Assembly: GCA_034004685.1 (NCBI GenBank)
Contig: JAVEWG010000034.1
Location: forward strand, 1-38,208
Reading direction: 5' to 3'
DNA length: 38,208 bases
Source: JAEUNX01 sp034004685
Lineage (GTDB): Bacteria > Pseudomonadota > Gammaproteobacteria > Burkholderiales > Rhodocyclaceae
The position numbers were made by a program, and so were the translations under genes. Positions within the stretch are counted from its first letter, which is position 1. The number at the start of each line of letters is the position of its first letter. Positions 23,270 to 31,525 of the stretch are shown here, piece after piece. A model generated the notes under the pieces. That model was given only the letters and a program-made list of their open reading frames with translations. It was not told the DNA's origin and made no database searches.

Positions 23270-24297
23270 TCAGCTTGACCGGCGGTGTTGCCAAAGAGGG
23301 CATCCACGAATTCCTGGGCGCGGAAGGGCTGAAGGTCGTCGATGCCTTCCCCCACCCCGATGAAGCGCAGTGGCTTGGGTGTCTGGCGGGCGATGGCCGC
23401 GACCACCCCGCCCTTGGCCGTGCCGTCGAGCTTGGTGAGGATCAGGCCGGTGACGCCAATGGCGGCGTCGAAGGCTTTCACCTGGGTGAGGGCGTTCTGG
23501 CCGATGTTGGCATCCAGCACCAGCAGGACCTCGTGGGGGCCGGTGGGCTCGGCCTTGGCAATGACCCGCCGGACCTTGGCGATTTCTTCCATCAAGTGGA
23601 GCTGGGTGGGCAGGCGCCCGGCGGTATCCGCCAGCACCACGTCGATGCCCCGGGCCTTGGCAGCCTGGATGGCGTCGAAGATCACCGCCGCCGGGTCGCC
23701 GCCGTCCTGGGCGATCACGGTAACGCCGTTCCTTTCGCCCCAGGTCATGAGCTGCTCCCGGGCAGCGGCCCGGAAGGTGTCTCCAGCGGCCAGCAGCACG
23801 GTCTTGCCTTGGGCCTGCAGCCACTTGGCCAGCTTGCCAATGGAGGTGGTCTTGCCCGAGCCGTTGACCCCCGCGATCATGATGATGTGGGGTTTGTGGT
23901 CCCCCAACGCCATGGGTTCCTCCAGGGGGGCGAGGATTTCCAGCAAGCCTGCGGCCAGGGTTGCCTGGAGCTGATCAGCGGTTTCCAGCTTGTCTTTCTT
24001 CCAGTGCCGGCGCAGATCCTCCAGCAGGTGATGGGTGGCCTCCACGCCGCAGTCGGCCATCAGCAGGGTGGCCTCCAGCTCTTCCAGCAGATCTTCGTCG
24101 ATCTTGCGGCGGGTGAACAGGCCGGAAATTCCGCCCCCCAGGGTCTGGCGGGTGCGGGCTAGGCCCGCCTTGAGGCGCTCGGCCCAAGAGGGCTTGCGGG
24201 CGGGTTCGGCGGGGGCTGCCGTTGGGGCCTGGCCGGCTATGGTAGCCTTCGGGCCTTCCGTCGGCGGGGTGCCGCTTTTCTTGAAGAAACCAAACAT
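23266..24297 (-). CDS. ftsY: Signal recognition particle receptor FtsY
   Basis: This 343-residue GTPase docks SRP-ribosome complexes at the membrane. The NG domain is complete: G1 GVNGSGKT (143-150), DTAGR (224-228) and TKLDGTAKGG (288-297). The N-terminal A region is short (about 60 residues, Pro/Ala-rich, beginning MFGFFKK, a likely membrane-binding start), against nearly 200 acidic residues in E. coli; short forms are common in betaproteobacteria. It is the first gene of ftsY-ftsE-ftsX-eamA and diverges from the M16 protease genes over a 94-nt gap in which no clear promoter could be assigned. Confidence 0.98.
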   Translation of the reverse strand: MFGFFKKSGTPPTEGPKATIAGQAPTAAPAEPARKPSWAERLKAGLARTRQTLGGGISGLFTRRKIDEDLLEELEATLLMADCGVEATHHLLEDLRRHWKKDKLETADQLQATLAAGLLEILAPLEEPMALGDHKPHIIMIAGVNGSGKTTSIGKLAKWLQAQGKTVLLAAGDTFRAAAREQLMTWGERNGVTVIAQDGGDPAAVIFDAIQAAKARGIDVVLADTAGRLPTQLHLMEEIAKVRRVIAKAEPTGPHEVLLVLDANIGQNALTQVKAFDAAIGVTGLILTKLDGTAKGGVVAAIARQTPKPLRFIGVGEGIDDLQPFRAQEFVDALFGNTAGQAE

Positions 24298-24391
24298 GAG
24301 GTGTGGGGTCTGACGGGGCGTTTGCTTGGGACCGGGGACCCGCCAGGCGGGTCTGCCGACGGGATCACGAAACAGAGCGAGAGTTTATCAG

Positions 24392-25792
24392 ATGGCACGA
24401 TGGCGCAAGTTGCAGCAACGGGCGGGATGGCTGGTTTTGGCTGTGTTGGCGACGGGGGCGGCCCCCGCGGCCTGGGGGAATCCCTTCGAGACCCGCCTTG
24501 CCAACGGCATGAAATTGATCGTCAAGGAAGATCCCCGGGCCCCCTCTGCGGTGCACATGGTGTGGTACCGGGTCGGGGCGATGGACGAGGTGGATGGTTC
24601 CTCCGGGGTAGCCCATCTGCTGGAGCACATGATGTTCAAGGGCACCCGGAAGGTCGGCCCGGGGGAGTTCAACAAGCGGGTGGCGGCCCTGGGGGGGCGG
24701 GACAACGCCTTCACCAGCCATGACTACACCGCCTATTTTCAGCAGGTGCCGGCCGATCGCCTGGAAGTGGTGATGTCCCTGGAGGCGGACCGGATGGCCC
24801 ACCTGCGCCTCAATGACGGGGAGTTCGCCAAGGAGCTGGAGGTGGTCAAGGAGGAGCGTCGCCTGCGCACCGATGATCAACCCCATTCCCTGGTCCACGA
24901 ACAGCTCCAGGCCTCGGCCCTGCTGGCCCATCCCTACCGGCGCCCGGTCATCGGCTGGATGTCCGACCTGGAGCGGATGAAGCCCGAGGACGCCCGGGCC
25001 TGGTACCGGACCTGGTATGCCCCCAACAACGCCACCCTGGTGGTGGTGGGGGACGTGGACCATCGCCGGGTCTTCGAGCAGGCCCGGCGCCACTACGGGG
25101 CCTTGTCCGCCAAACCCTTGCCGTCCCGGCGGGAGGTCAGCGAACCTCCCCAGCGGGGTGAGCGGCGGGCCGTGGTGCGGGCTCCGGCGGAGCTGCCCTA
25201 CCTGGCCCTGGCCTGGCCGACTCCCACGGTGCGGGATCTGAACAAGGATCGGGATTATTTCGCCCTTCAGGTGTTGGCCGCGGTGCTGGATGGTTACGAT
25301 GGTGCCCGCTTGAGCACCCGCCTGGTCAAGAGCGCCCAGCCCATGGCGGTTTCGGCGGGGGCGGGTTTTGACGGCATGTCCCGGGGGGCTTCGCTTTTCA
25401 TGCTGGAGGGCACGCCGTCCGCGGGTTACTCGGTGGCGGAGCTGGAGGCCGGCCTCAAGGGCGAAATTGCCCGGATCCGCCAGGAAGGCATCACGTCCGA
25501 GGAGCTCTCCCGGGTCAAGGCCCAGGCGGTGGCGGCTCAGGTCTATAAGCGGGATTCCCTGATGGGGCAGGCCATGGAAATCGGCATGCTGGAAATGGCC
25601 GGGTTTTCCTGGCGGGACGATGAGCGTTTGCTGGCGGGCCTGAAGTCCGTGACGGCGGAGGAGGTAAAGGCGGTGGCCAATCGCTATTTTCAGGATGAAA
25701 CCCTGACGGTGGTACGTCTCGATCCCTTGCCCCTGGCGGCGCGCAAGCCCGCTAAGGCGAGTCCTACCCTGCGCCATGGAGGTGGCCAATGA
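24392..25792 (+). CDS. M16-family zinc metallopeptidase, active subunit type
   Basis: A 466-residue pitrilysin/insulinase-type peptidase. A signal peptide (AGWLVLAVLATGAAPAAWG, about 11-29) indicates periplasmic location. The inverted zinc motif HLLEH (75-79) is intact, with a downstream glutamate ligand in VVKEERR (Glu154 or 155). Two M16 domains are present: N-terminal, and C-terminal from about 215. The ATG at 24392 begins the signal peptide; an in-frame upstream extension has no start support. It overlaps the next M16 gene by 4 nt. Such pairs usually form an active/inactive heterodimer like mitochondrial processing peptidase; the natural substrate is not known. Confidence 0.94.
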   Translation: MARWRKLQQRAGWLVLAVLATGAAPAAWGNPFETRLANGMKLIVKEDPRAPSAVHMVWYRVGAMDEVDGSSGVAHLLEHMMFKGTRKVGPGEFNKRVAALGGRDNAFTSHDYTAYFQQVPADRLEVVMSLEADRMAHLRLNDGEFAKELEVVKEERRLRTDDQPHSLVHEQLQASALLAHPYRRPVIGWMSDLERMKPEDARAWYRTWYAPNNATLVVVGDVDHRRVFEQARRHYGALSAKPLPSRREVSEPPQRGERRAVVRAPAELPYLALAWPTPTVRDLNKDRDYFALQVLAAVLDGYDGARLSTRLVKSAQPMAVSAGAGFDGMSRGASLFMLEGTPSAGYSVAELEAGLKGEIARIRQEGITSEELSRVKAQAVAAQVYKRDSLMGQAMEIGMLEMAGFSWRDDERLLAGLKSVTAEEVKAVANRYFQDETLTVVRLDPLPLAARKPAKASPTLRHGGGQ

Positions 25793-27126
25793 TGGCGCAG
25801 GGTTTGATCCGGCGGGCCTGGCTAGCCCTGCTTTGTCTGCCCGGCCTGGCCCTGGCAGCGGTGAATATCCAGTCCTGGCAGGCCCCCGGGGGGGCGCGGG
25901 TGTTCTTTGTGGAAAGCCATGCCCTGCCCATGATCGACATTCAGGTGGACTTCGCCGCGGGCTCGGCCTTCGACCCCCCAGGCAAGGCGGGCCTGGCGGC
26001 CCTGACTCGGGGCTTGCTGGATGGGGGGGCCGGAGGCCTGAATGAGGCCGCCATCGCCGACCGGCTGGCAGACCTGGGGGCCCGCCTGGGGGGCGGTGGT
26101 GATGGGGACCGGGCCAGCATTTCCCTGCGTACCCTGGCGGACCCCGCCCTGCGGGAGGGGGCCGTGGATTTGCTGGCCACCCTGTTGGCCAAGCCGGATT
26201 TTCCCGCCGCGGTGGTGGAGCGGGAGAAGGCGCGGGCCATCGCCGGCCTCAAGGAGGCGGAAACCCAGCCTGGCGCCATCGCCAGCCGGCGCTTCGCTGC
26301 GGTGCTCTATCCCAGCCATCCCTACGGGGCGGTGGAAACACCGGAGAGCGTCGGGCGGATCGGGCGGGAGGATCTGATGGCCTTTCATCGCCAGAACTTC
26401 GTGGCCCGGCGGGCGACCGTTACCCTGGTGGGAGATCTCAGCCGGAGCCAGGCCGAGGCCCTGGCCTTGACGGTGACCGCGGGCCTGCCCCAGGGGGAAC
26501 CGGTGCCGGCGCTACCAAAGCCAGGGTTGCCGGCTGGTGGCGTGATCCGGGTGCCCCATCCTTCGGCCCAGGCCCATATCCTGATGGGATTGCCGGTCCT
26601 CACCCGGGATGATCCGGATTACTTCCCTCTGTTGGTGGGAAACTATGTACTGGGGGGCGGCGGCTTCGTCTCCCGGCTCACTAAAGAAGTCCGGGAAAAG
26701 CGTGGTTTCGCCTACAGCGCTTACAGCTACATGATGCCCTCCCGGGTGGCTGGGCCCTTTCAGATTGGCCTGCAAACTCGGGGTGGGCAGGCCGAGGAGG
26801 CCCTGGGCGTGGTGAATCAAACCCTGCGGGACTTCATCCAGGGTGGGCCCACCCCCCAGGAGACCGTCGCCGCCCGGGACAATCTGGTCAATGGCTTCGG
26901 CCTGCGCCTGGATTCCAATCGCAAGGTCCTTGATTACGTGGCCATGATCGGCTTTTACGGTTTGCCTATGGACTGGTTGGAAAATTACCCCAAGGCGGTG
27001 GCGTGGGTGACGCCGGAGGCCATCCGGGATGCCTTCCGTCGTCGCGTTCTGCCAGAGCACCTGGTGACGGTGGTGGTGGGCGGTGGGGGCGATCCGTCGG
27101 CGGCTCCCGCCGGAGGGCAGCCTTGA
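25789..27126 (+). CDS. M16-family peptidase homologue, non-catalytic partner
   Basis: A 445-residue paralogue of the preceding gene with its own signal peptide (WLALLCLPGLALA, about 11-23). At the position of HxxEH the sequence reads ALTRG, with Ala71, Arg74 and Gly75 replacing the metal and catalytic residues, so it should not be active by itself. The C-terminal substrate-binding R-x-x-x-Y block is kept (Arg305 and Tyr309 in KRGFAYSAYSY). The start at 25789 has GGAGG six bases upstream and overlaps the upstream stop. It probably completes the clamshell with the active partner. Confidence 0.93.
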   Translation: MMAQGLIRRAWLALLCLPGLALAAVNIQSWQAPGGARVFFVESHALPMIDIQVDFAAGSAFDPPGKAGLAALTRGLLDGGAGGLNEAAIADRLADLGARLGGGGDGDRASISLRTLADPALREGAVDLLATLLAKPDFPAAVVEREKARAIAGLKEAETQPGAIASRRFAAVLYPSHPYGAVETPESVGRIGREDLMAFHRQNFVARRATVTLVGDLSRSQAEALALTVTAGLPQGEPVPALPKPGLPAGGVIRVPHPSAQAHILMGLPVLTRDDPDYFPLLVGNYVLGGGGFVSRLTKEVREKRGFAYSAYSYMMPSRVAGPFQIGLQTRGGQAEEALGVVNQTLRDFIQGGPTPQETVAARDNLVNGFGLRLDSNRKVLDYVAMIGFYGLPMDWLENYPKAVAWVTPEAIRDAFRRRVLPEHLVTVVVGGGGDPSAAPAGGQP

Positions 27127-27662
27127 GCCGGGTACGCATCGTGGGCGGCAAATGGCGCTCCCGTCAGATCCAGGTGCTGGATTCGGCGGGCTTGCGCCCG
27201 ACCCCCGATCGGGTACGGGAAACCCTCTTCAACTGGCTGGGGCAGGATCTCACCGGCTGGTCCTGTCTCGACCTTTTCGCCGGGAGCGGGGTGCTGGGTT
27301 TTGAGGCGTCCTCCCGGGGGGCCGCGCCCGTCACCCTGGTGGAGCTGGATCCACGGGTCCATGCCAGCCTGGGGGCGATGGCAAAGACCCTACAAGCAGA
27401 ACAGTTGGAGCTGATCCGGGGCGATGGGTTAAAATTCTGCGTTTCGTCCGGGCGGACCTTTGATCTGGTGCTGCTGGATCCCCCTTACCACAAGGGTTGG
27501 TTGGAACGTGTCGAACCCCATCTGGATCGGGTGGTTTCGCCTGACGGATGGTTATATGTGGAAGCCGAGCATCCGGTACCCCGGCTGGGGGCCTGGAGCG
27601 CTGTCCGCCAGGGACAGGCCGGGCAAGTGTATTTCCAGCTCTTGCGGAGGGAGCAGCCATGA
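27123..27662 (+). CDS. rsmD: 16S rRNA (guanine966-N2)-methyltransferase
   Basis: This 179-residue SAM-dependent enzyme methylates G966 of 16S rRNA. The SAM-binding motif is LDLFAGSGVLGFEA (49-62) and the catalytic motif DPPY (119-122). The family opening RIVGGKWRSRQI and RPTPDRVRETLFNWL are present. Translation appears to begin at TTG 27123, which overlaps the preceding TGA and has GGAGGG at 27112-27117 five bases upstream; no ATG or GTG would preserve the conserved N-terminus. It overlaps coaD by 4 nt. Confidence 0.95.
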   Translation: MSRVRIVGGKWRSRQIQVLDSAGLRPTPDRVRETLFNWLGQDLTGWSCLDLFAGSGVLGFEASSRGAAPVTLVELDPRVHASLGAMAKTLQAEQLELIRGDGLKFCVSSGRTFDLVLLDPPYHKGWLERVEPHLDRVVSPDGWLYVEAEHPVPRLGAWSAVRQGQAGQVYFQLLRREQP

Positions 27663-28150
27663 GGGAAGCAATCGCCATCTATCCGGGGACTTTCGACCCG
27701 TTCACCCGGGGGCATGAGGACTTGGTGCGTCGCTCGGCCCTGCTGTTCCAGACCGTGGTGGTGGCGGTGGCGGAAACCAGCGGTAAGGATCCTCTGTTCA
27801 ATCTGGAGGAGCGGGTCGAGATCGCCCGGGAGGTGGTCAAACCCCTGAGTAACGTCCAGGTGGTGGGCTTTCAGGGCCTTCTGATGAACTTCGTCCAGGC
27901 CCAGGAGGCCCGGGTGGTGATCCGGGGGCTGCGGGCAGTATCGGATTTCGAATACGAATTCCAGCTGGCGGGGATGAATCGCAAGATGTACCCCGATGTG
28001 GAGACCGTGTTTCTCACCCCCGGGGAGGAGTTCATGTTCATCTCCGGCACCCTGGTGCGGCAGATCGCCCGACTGGGCGGCGACGTGAGCAAGTTTGTTC
28101 ATCCCGTTGCCCTGGAGCGGCTGCGGGCAAAGGTTAATAGGAAAGGATGA
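27659..28150 (+). CDS. coaD: Phosphopantetheine adenylyltransferase
   Basis: This 163-residue enzyme transfers AMP to 4'-phosphopantetheine, the penultimate step of coenzyme A synthesis. Motifs are YPGTFDPFTRGH with T/HxGH as TRGH (16-19), RGLRAVSDFEYE (89-100) and ISGTLVR (128-134), the counterpart of the usual ISSTLVR. Length matches E. coli CoaD (159). A GGAGGGA sequence precedes the ATG, which overlaps the rsmD stop. The rsmD-coaD-ferredoxin order is common in beta- and gammaproteobacteria. Confidence 0.97.
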   Translation: MREAIAIYPGTFDPFTRGHEDLVRRSALLFQTVVVAVAETSGKDPLFNLEERVEIAREVVKPLSNVQVVGFQGLLMNFVQAQEARVVIRGLRAVSDFEYEFQLAGMNRKMYPDVETVFLTPGEEFMFISGTLVRQIARLGGDVSKFVHPVALERLRAKVNRKG

Positions 28151-28154
28151 GTTA

Positions 28155-28406
28155 ATGGCGCTGCTGATTACCGACGAGTGCATCAATTGCGATGTGTGTG
28201 AGCCTGAATGCCCTAACGGGGCCATTTCCCAGGGGGAAGAGATCTATGTGATAGATCCCGATAAGTGCACCGAGTGCGTGGGCCATTTCGATGAGCCCCA
28301 ATGCCAGCAGGTGTGCCCGGTGGATTGCATCCCCCACAACCCGGATCGGGTCGAGACCAAGGACCAATTGATGGAAAAGTTCATCCGGCTGACCAGCCAG
28401 GGTTGA
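28155..28406 (+). CDS. 2[4Fe-4S] ferredoxin, YfhL / Allochromatium type
   Basis: An 83-residue electron carrier. Eight cluster cysteines are seen: Cys9, 12, 15 and 19 (CINCDVCEPEC), then Cys38, 41, 50 and 54, with an 8-residue insertion between the second and third (CTECVGHFDEPQC) and a C-terminal helix. This is the Alvin-type arrangement with low and widely separated potentials. A ninth cysteine, Cys58, follows. The ATG at 28155 has AAAGGA upstream, 4 nt after the coaD stop. The redox partner is unknown. Confidence 0.95.
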   Translation: MALLITDECINCDVCEPECPNGAISQGEEIYVIDPDKCTECVGHFDEPQCQQVCPVDCIPHNPDRVETKDQLMEKFIRLTSQG

Positions 28407-28435
28407 ACTGCCGCTACTCCGGCTGGGACGGAGTG

Positions 28436-28483
28436 ACCAGAAACAACAAGCCCGCGCCAAGACGCGGGCTTGTTGTTTCTGGT
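28436..28483. terminator. Bidirectional terminator with 21-bp perfect stem
   Basis: Bases 28436-28456 pair without mismatch with 28463-28483 around the loop CCAAGA. The centre is GC-rich (CCCGCG) flanked by A/T runs in both directions (AAACAACAA and TTGTTGTTT), so it can end both the forward ferredoxin transcript and the reverse dynamin-like transcript. Confidence 0.9.
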
Positions 28484-28493
28484 GGGCCTGTAT

Positions 28494-30458
28494 TCAGGCG
28501 GCCAAGGGTTGTTGGCGACCCGCTGCCGTTTCGGCGCTGGCTCCCAGGATGGCGCGAATGGCACTCCCCAGGGACGCCAGCTCCCCCAGCTGACGACGCA
28601 GGCCGGCCTCTGCCTGCTGGAGCTCCACGATCCGGTCTTCCAGGGTATCGGTGGCCTGGTGGATGCGCTTGACGCTGTCGAGACGTCGCTTCAGCTGGAG
28701 CTGGTATTCCCGGACCTGGGTTTCCAGGGGGGCCATGACAGCCCTTAGCCACTGTTCCACATCCCGGTTGGCTACCTCGAAGGTCCGCCGGGCCTGAACC
28801 GCGACGGTTTCGAAGAACTTCTGGGTCAGGGTGTGCTTCTCGGTGGTGACCAAGGCCAGGGCGGTGTTGAGCTGTTTGTTGAAGGCCTTTTCCAGGCGGT
28901 CGATTTCCTGTTCGTAACGCAGGGTGGAGAAGGTTGTAGGGCTGGTCAGGGTGAGGCCATGCTCGACGCTGAAGCGCTTGTACATGGCGTCGAGCATGCG
29001 GGTGATCTCGCTGACCTCGTCTGAAGAGCGTCGCAGGTTGTCCCGCAGATGGGCGAAGAAGCCTTCCATGGCGTCCCGCAGCCCCCGGGAGAAGGTGGCC
29101 TCAAGCATGGCTTCCCGGGTGCGCCGGGTTTCATCCCGGAGGGCGTCCAGGCCCAGGTTGGCGAGGAGGTTGTTGGTGAGGTTGGAAAAGACGCTGCGCA
29201 CGGCGTAGTACTTCTGCAGGCCTTGTTCAAACTCGTCCTTTTCGGATTTGATCTTGCGCATCATGTATTCGATGACGCTCTGATTCTTGCCCCGCAGGTC
29301 GGTCATTTCCCCCAGTTGCTCCGCCAGGCCGGCCAGGCGGGCTTCCAGCAGGGCTTTGGCCTGGCTGACCAGGTCTTCGGTTTCGTCCAGGGTGTTGTCC
29401 CGGATGATTTCCCGCTTGGCGGGGAGCAGGTCGCCGGACAGGGCCCCCTCCAGGGCTGGCAGGCGGCTGCGGGCGAGGAGGGCCTCGTCACCGGTAATGC
29501 GGGCCACCAGGCCCTTCTGGGCGGAAACGGGGAAGATATGGCCGTGGGGCGTGCCCAGGGTTTCGGCCACCGAATCCACCTGGCGGGCGATTTCCGCGTC
29601 GATGCGGGTGTCGTCCCGCAGGCCGTCCCACAGGCTGTCGATCTTGTTGAGGACCACCATGCGGCCGCGCTGGCGGCCCGAGCCGGACTGAACGTAGTCC
29701 CGCCAGACGGTGAGATCACTCTGGGTCACCCCGGTGTCGATGCCCAGGATGAACAGCACCGCGTGGGCATTGGGGAGCAGGGACAGGGTAAGTTCGGGTT
29801 CGGCGCCAATGGCATTGAGGCCCGGCGTGTCCAGCACCACCAGGCCCTGCTCCAGGAGGGGGTGGGGGAAATGGATCAGGGCGTGACGCCAGCGGGGGAT
29901 TTCCACCAGGCCGTCTGCGCCGGGCTTGAGACCGCGCTGGCCTTCCGGGTCTACCGCGAAACCCAGGGTGACGGCGTGATCCTGGGCGACGCGCTTGGTT
30001 TCTCCCACCCGGGCCAGGGCTTGCTGGAGATCCGCGGCGTTGCGGGGGTCCAGGGCGAAGGTGGTCCATCGATCGGTTTGGCGTTTGAGTTCCGAAACGC
30101 TGCTCGGCTCTGCCCGGGTCTCGATGGGCAGCAGGCGGATTTCCGGGGAAGAGCCACTTAGCCACTGGAGTTCGGTGGGACACATGGTGGTGCGTCCGGC
30201 GCTGGAGGGCAGGATGCGGTCGCCGAAGTCCGAGAAGAAGATGGCGTTGATCAGTTCGGACTTGCCCCGGGAAAATTCTGCCACGAAGGCCACCACCAGC
30301 CGGTCGTCCCGCAGGCGGTCCAGAACGTACTGAAGTCGCAGGTCGCCCTGGGCGTCCCCCACCTCGTTGTGGGTAAGCCAGGTTCGCAGGCGCCCCACCA
30401 CATCCATCACGGAGGTGCGCCAGTGACTGTAGTCGGAAAACTGTTCAGCGAGGGTCAT
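28494..30458 (-). CDS. Bacterial dynamin-like GTPase
   Basis: A 654-residue large GTPase. The G domain (about 45-340) has G1 AEFSRGKS (60-67; the usual first Gly is Ala), G2 threonines in GRTTMCPTEL (88-97), G3 DTPG (210-213) and G4 NKID (271-274). The second half is helical, with predicted coiled coil near 350-400 and 585-640, as expected for a stalk. No clear transmembrane helix is seen, so membrane contact would be peripheral or through an amphipathic tip. Bacterial dynamin-like proteins act in membrane remodelling, stress survival or phage defence; no role can be assigned here. Family members often come in pairs; this one stands alone. It follows mutM by 46 nt on the same strand. Confidence 0.88.
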   Translation of the reverse strand: MTLAEQFSDYSHWRTSVMDVVGRLRTWLTHNEVGDAQGDLRLQYVLDRLRDDRLVVAFVAEFSRGKSELINAIFFSDFGDRILPSSAGRTTMCPTELQWLSGSSPEIRLLPIETRAEPSSVSELKRQTDRWTTFALDPRNAADLQQALARVGETKRVAQDHAVTLGFAVDPEGQRGLKPGADGLVEIPRWRHALIHFPHPLLEQGLVVLDTPGLNAIGAEPELTLSLLPNAHAVLFILGIDTGVTQSDLTVWRDYVQSGSGRQRGRMVVLNKIDSLWDGLRDDTRIDAEIARQVDSVAETLGTPHGHIFPVSAQKGLVARITGDEALLARSRLPALEGALSGDLLPAKREIIRDNTLDETEDLVSQAKALLEARLAGLAEQLGEMTDLRGKNQSVIEYMMRKIKSEKDEFEQGLQKYYAVRSVFSNLTNNLLANLGLDALRDETRRTREAMLEATFSRGLRDAMEGFFAHLRDNLRRSSDEVSEITRMLDAMYKRFSVEHGLTLTSPTTFSTLRYEQEIDRLEKAFNKQLNTALALVTTEKHTLTQKFFETVAVQARRTFEVANRDVEQWLRAVMAPLETQVREYQLQLKRRLDSVKRIHQATDTLEDRIVELQQAEAGLRRQLGELASLGSAIRAILGASAETAAGRQQPLAA

Positions 30459-30504
30459 GACATGCTCTTACGGAAAGAGGTGGGCAAGCTTTAGGATTTT
30501 AAGA

Positions 30505-31344
30505 TTATTCGCGATGGCGCGCCGGATTCGGGGGGCGCTGACAACGGGGGCAATGGAAGGTTGCCCGCTGGCCCATGATGGACTTGCGGATGGCGGTGCC
30601 GCAGAGCCGGCAAGCCTCCCCGGTTCTTCCATAGACGAAATAGCTTTGCTGGAAATACCCAGGTTGCCCGTGGATATCCACGAAATCCCGCAGGCTGCTG
30701 CCGCCAGCCTGGATCGCATCTGTCAGGGTTTCCCGGATTGCCGTGACCAGGCGCGCGGATCGGGCCGACCCGAGTTGGCCAGCCGGGGTGGTGGGGTGGA
30801 TGCGAGCCCGGAACAAGGCTTCCGAGGCATAAATGTTCCCGATTCCCACGATGCGCCGGCCGTCCATGAGGAACAGCTTGATGGGCGTGGTGCTGCCTCG
30901 GCTGGCTTGGTGCAGCCAGGGGCCGGAGAAGCCCTCCGTCAGGGGCTCAATGCCCAGGTGGGCGAGGAGAGAGTGAAGCTCGGGGGGCTCGGAGGTCCAC
31001 AGTACCAGGCCGAAGCGGCGCGGGTCCCGGTAGCGCAATGCCTGGTCGCCGAAGCACAGATCGATATGGTCGTGGGCTGCGACGGGGCTGGCCCGGGGCA
31101 CCATGCGCAGGCTGCCCGACATGCCCAGGTGGATGATCAGGGTGCCGCCATCGAAGTCCAGAAGGAGGTATTTGCCGCGCCGGCGAACCCCGTGGAGGGT
31201 CGAGCCAGCCACGCTGTCGGCCAGTTGCGGGGATACAGGTTGGCGCAATCGTCCGTTCCGGATGACAACCTCCGTGAGGATGCGTCCGGTCACATGGGGT
31301 TCGATGCCCCGGCGGGTGGTTTCCACTTCAGGCAATTCAGGCAT
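30505..31344 (-). CDS. mutM: Formamidopyrimidine-DNA glycosylase
   Basis: This 279-residue bifunctional glycosylase/AP lyase removes 8-oxoguanine and ring-opened purines. Pro2 (MPELPEVE) is the Schiff-base nucleophile and Glu3 the acid; Lys58 (RRGKYLLLDF) is the conserved beta-lyase residue. The C-terminal zinc finger has Cys245, 248, 265 and 268, with Arg260 in GQRATFHC. A ten-residue tail after the finger is slightly longer than usual. It diverges from the TPR gene over a 181-nt gap and is followed by the dynamin-like gene. Confidence 0.98.
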   Translation of the reverse strand: MPELPEVETTRRGIEPHVTGRILTEVVIRNGRLRQPVSPQLADSVAGSTLHGVRRRGKYLLLDFDGGTLIIHLGMSGSLRMVPRASPVAAHDHIDLCFGDQALRYRDPRRFGLVLWTSEPPELHSLLAHLGIEPLTEGFSGPWLHQASRGSTTPIKLFLMDGRRIVGIGNIYASEALFRARIHPTTPAGQLGSARSARLVTAIRETLTDAIQAGGSSLRDFVDIHGQPGYFQQSYFVYGRTGEACRLCGTAIRKSIMGQRATFHCPRCQRPPNPARHRE

Positions 31345-31371
31345 GGGCGCTTTCTTGCCGCCTGGCGTGGC

Positions 31372-31400
31372 TTGCTGCGGTCATGGAAACTCCCTAAGAT
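31372..31400 (+). promoter_or_regulatory. Candidate promoter for the TPR-lolB-ispE unit
   Basis: TTGCTG (31372-31377) and TAAGAT (31395-31400) are 17 nt apart. Transcription would start near 31407, leaving a leader of about 120 nt before the TPR gene. The rest of the 31345-31525 gap shows no other feature. Confidence 0.35.
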
Positions 31401-31525
31401 CGAACGAACCAAATTCTATCCCAGCCTTCCAGTTTCCCCGGAAGACCCGGCCTCGGGGCCGCAGTGGCTGGCGTGCTTCTGCTCAATATCGGTTCGCCCC
31501 CGTAACAATCCCCTGCTTGTGAGTC

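Noticed and set aside
24330..24360. Short hairpin GACCCGC/GCGGGTC between ftsY and the M16 gene as a terminator
   Set aside because: It lies between divergent genes where no transcript should end, and has no T-run.
28494..31344. Defence island centred on the dynamin-like gene
   Set aside because: Neighbours are mutM, coaD and a ferredoxin gene, with no nuclease, restriction, toxin or other defence gene; base composition does not differ from the rest.
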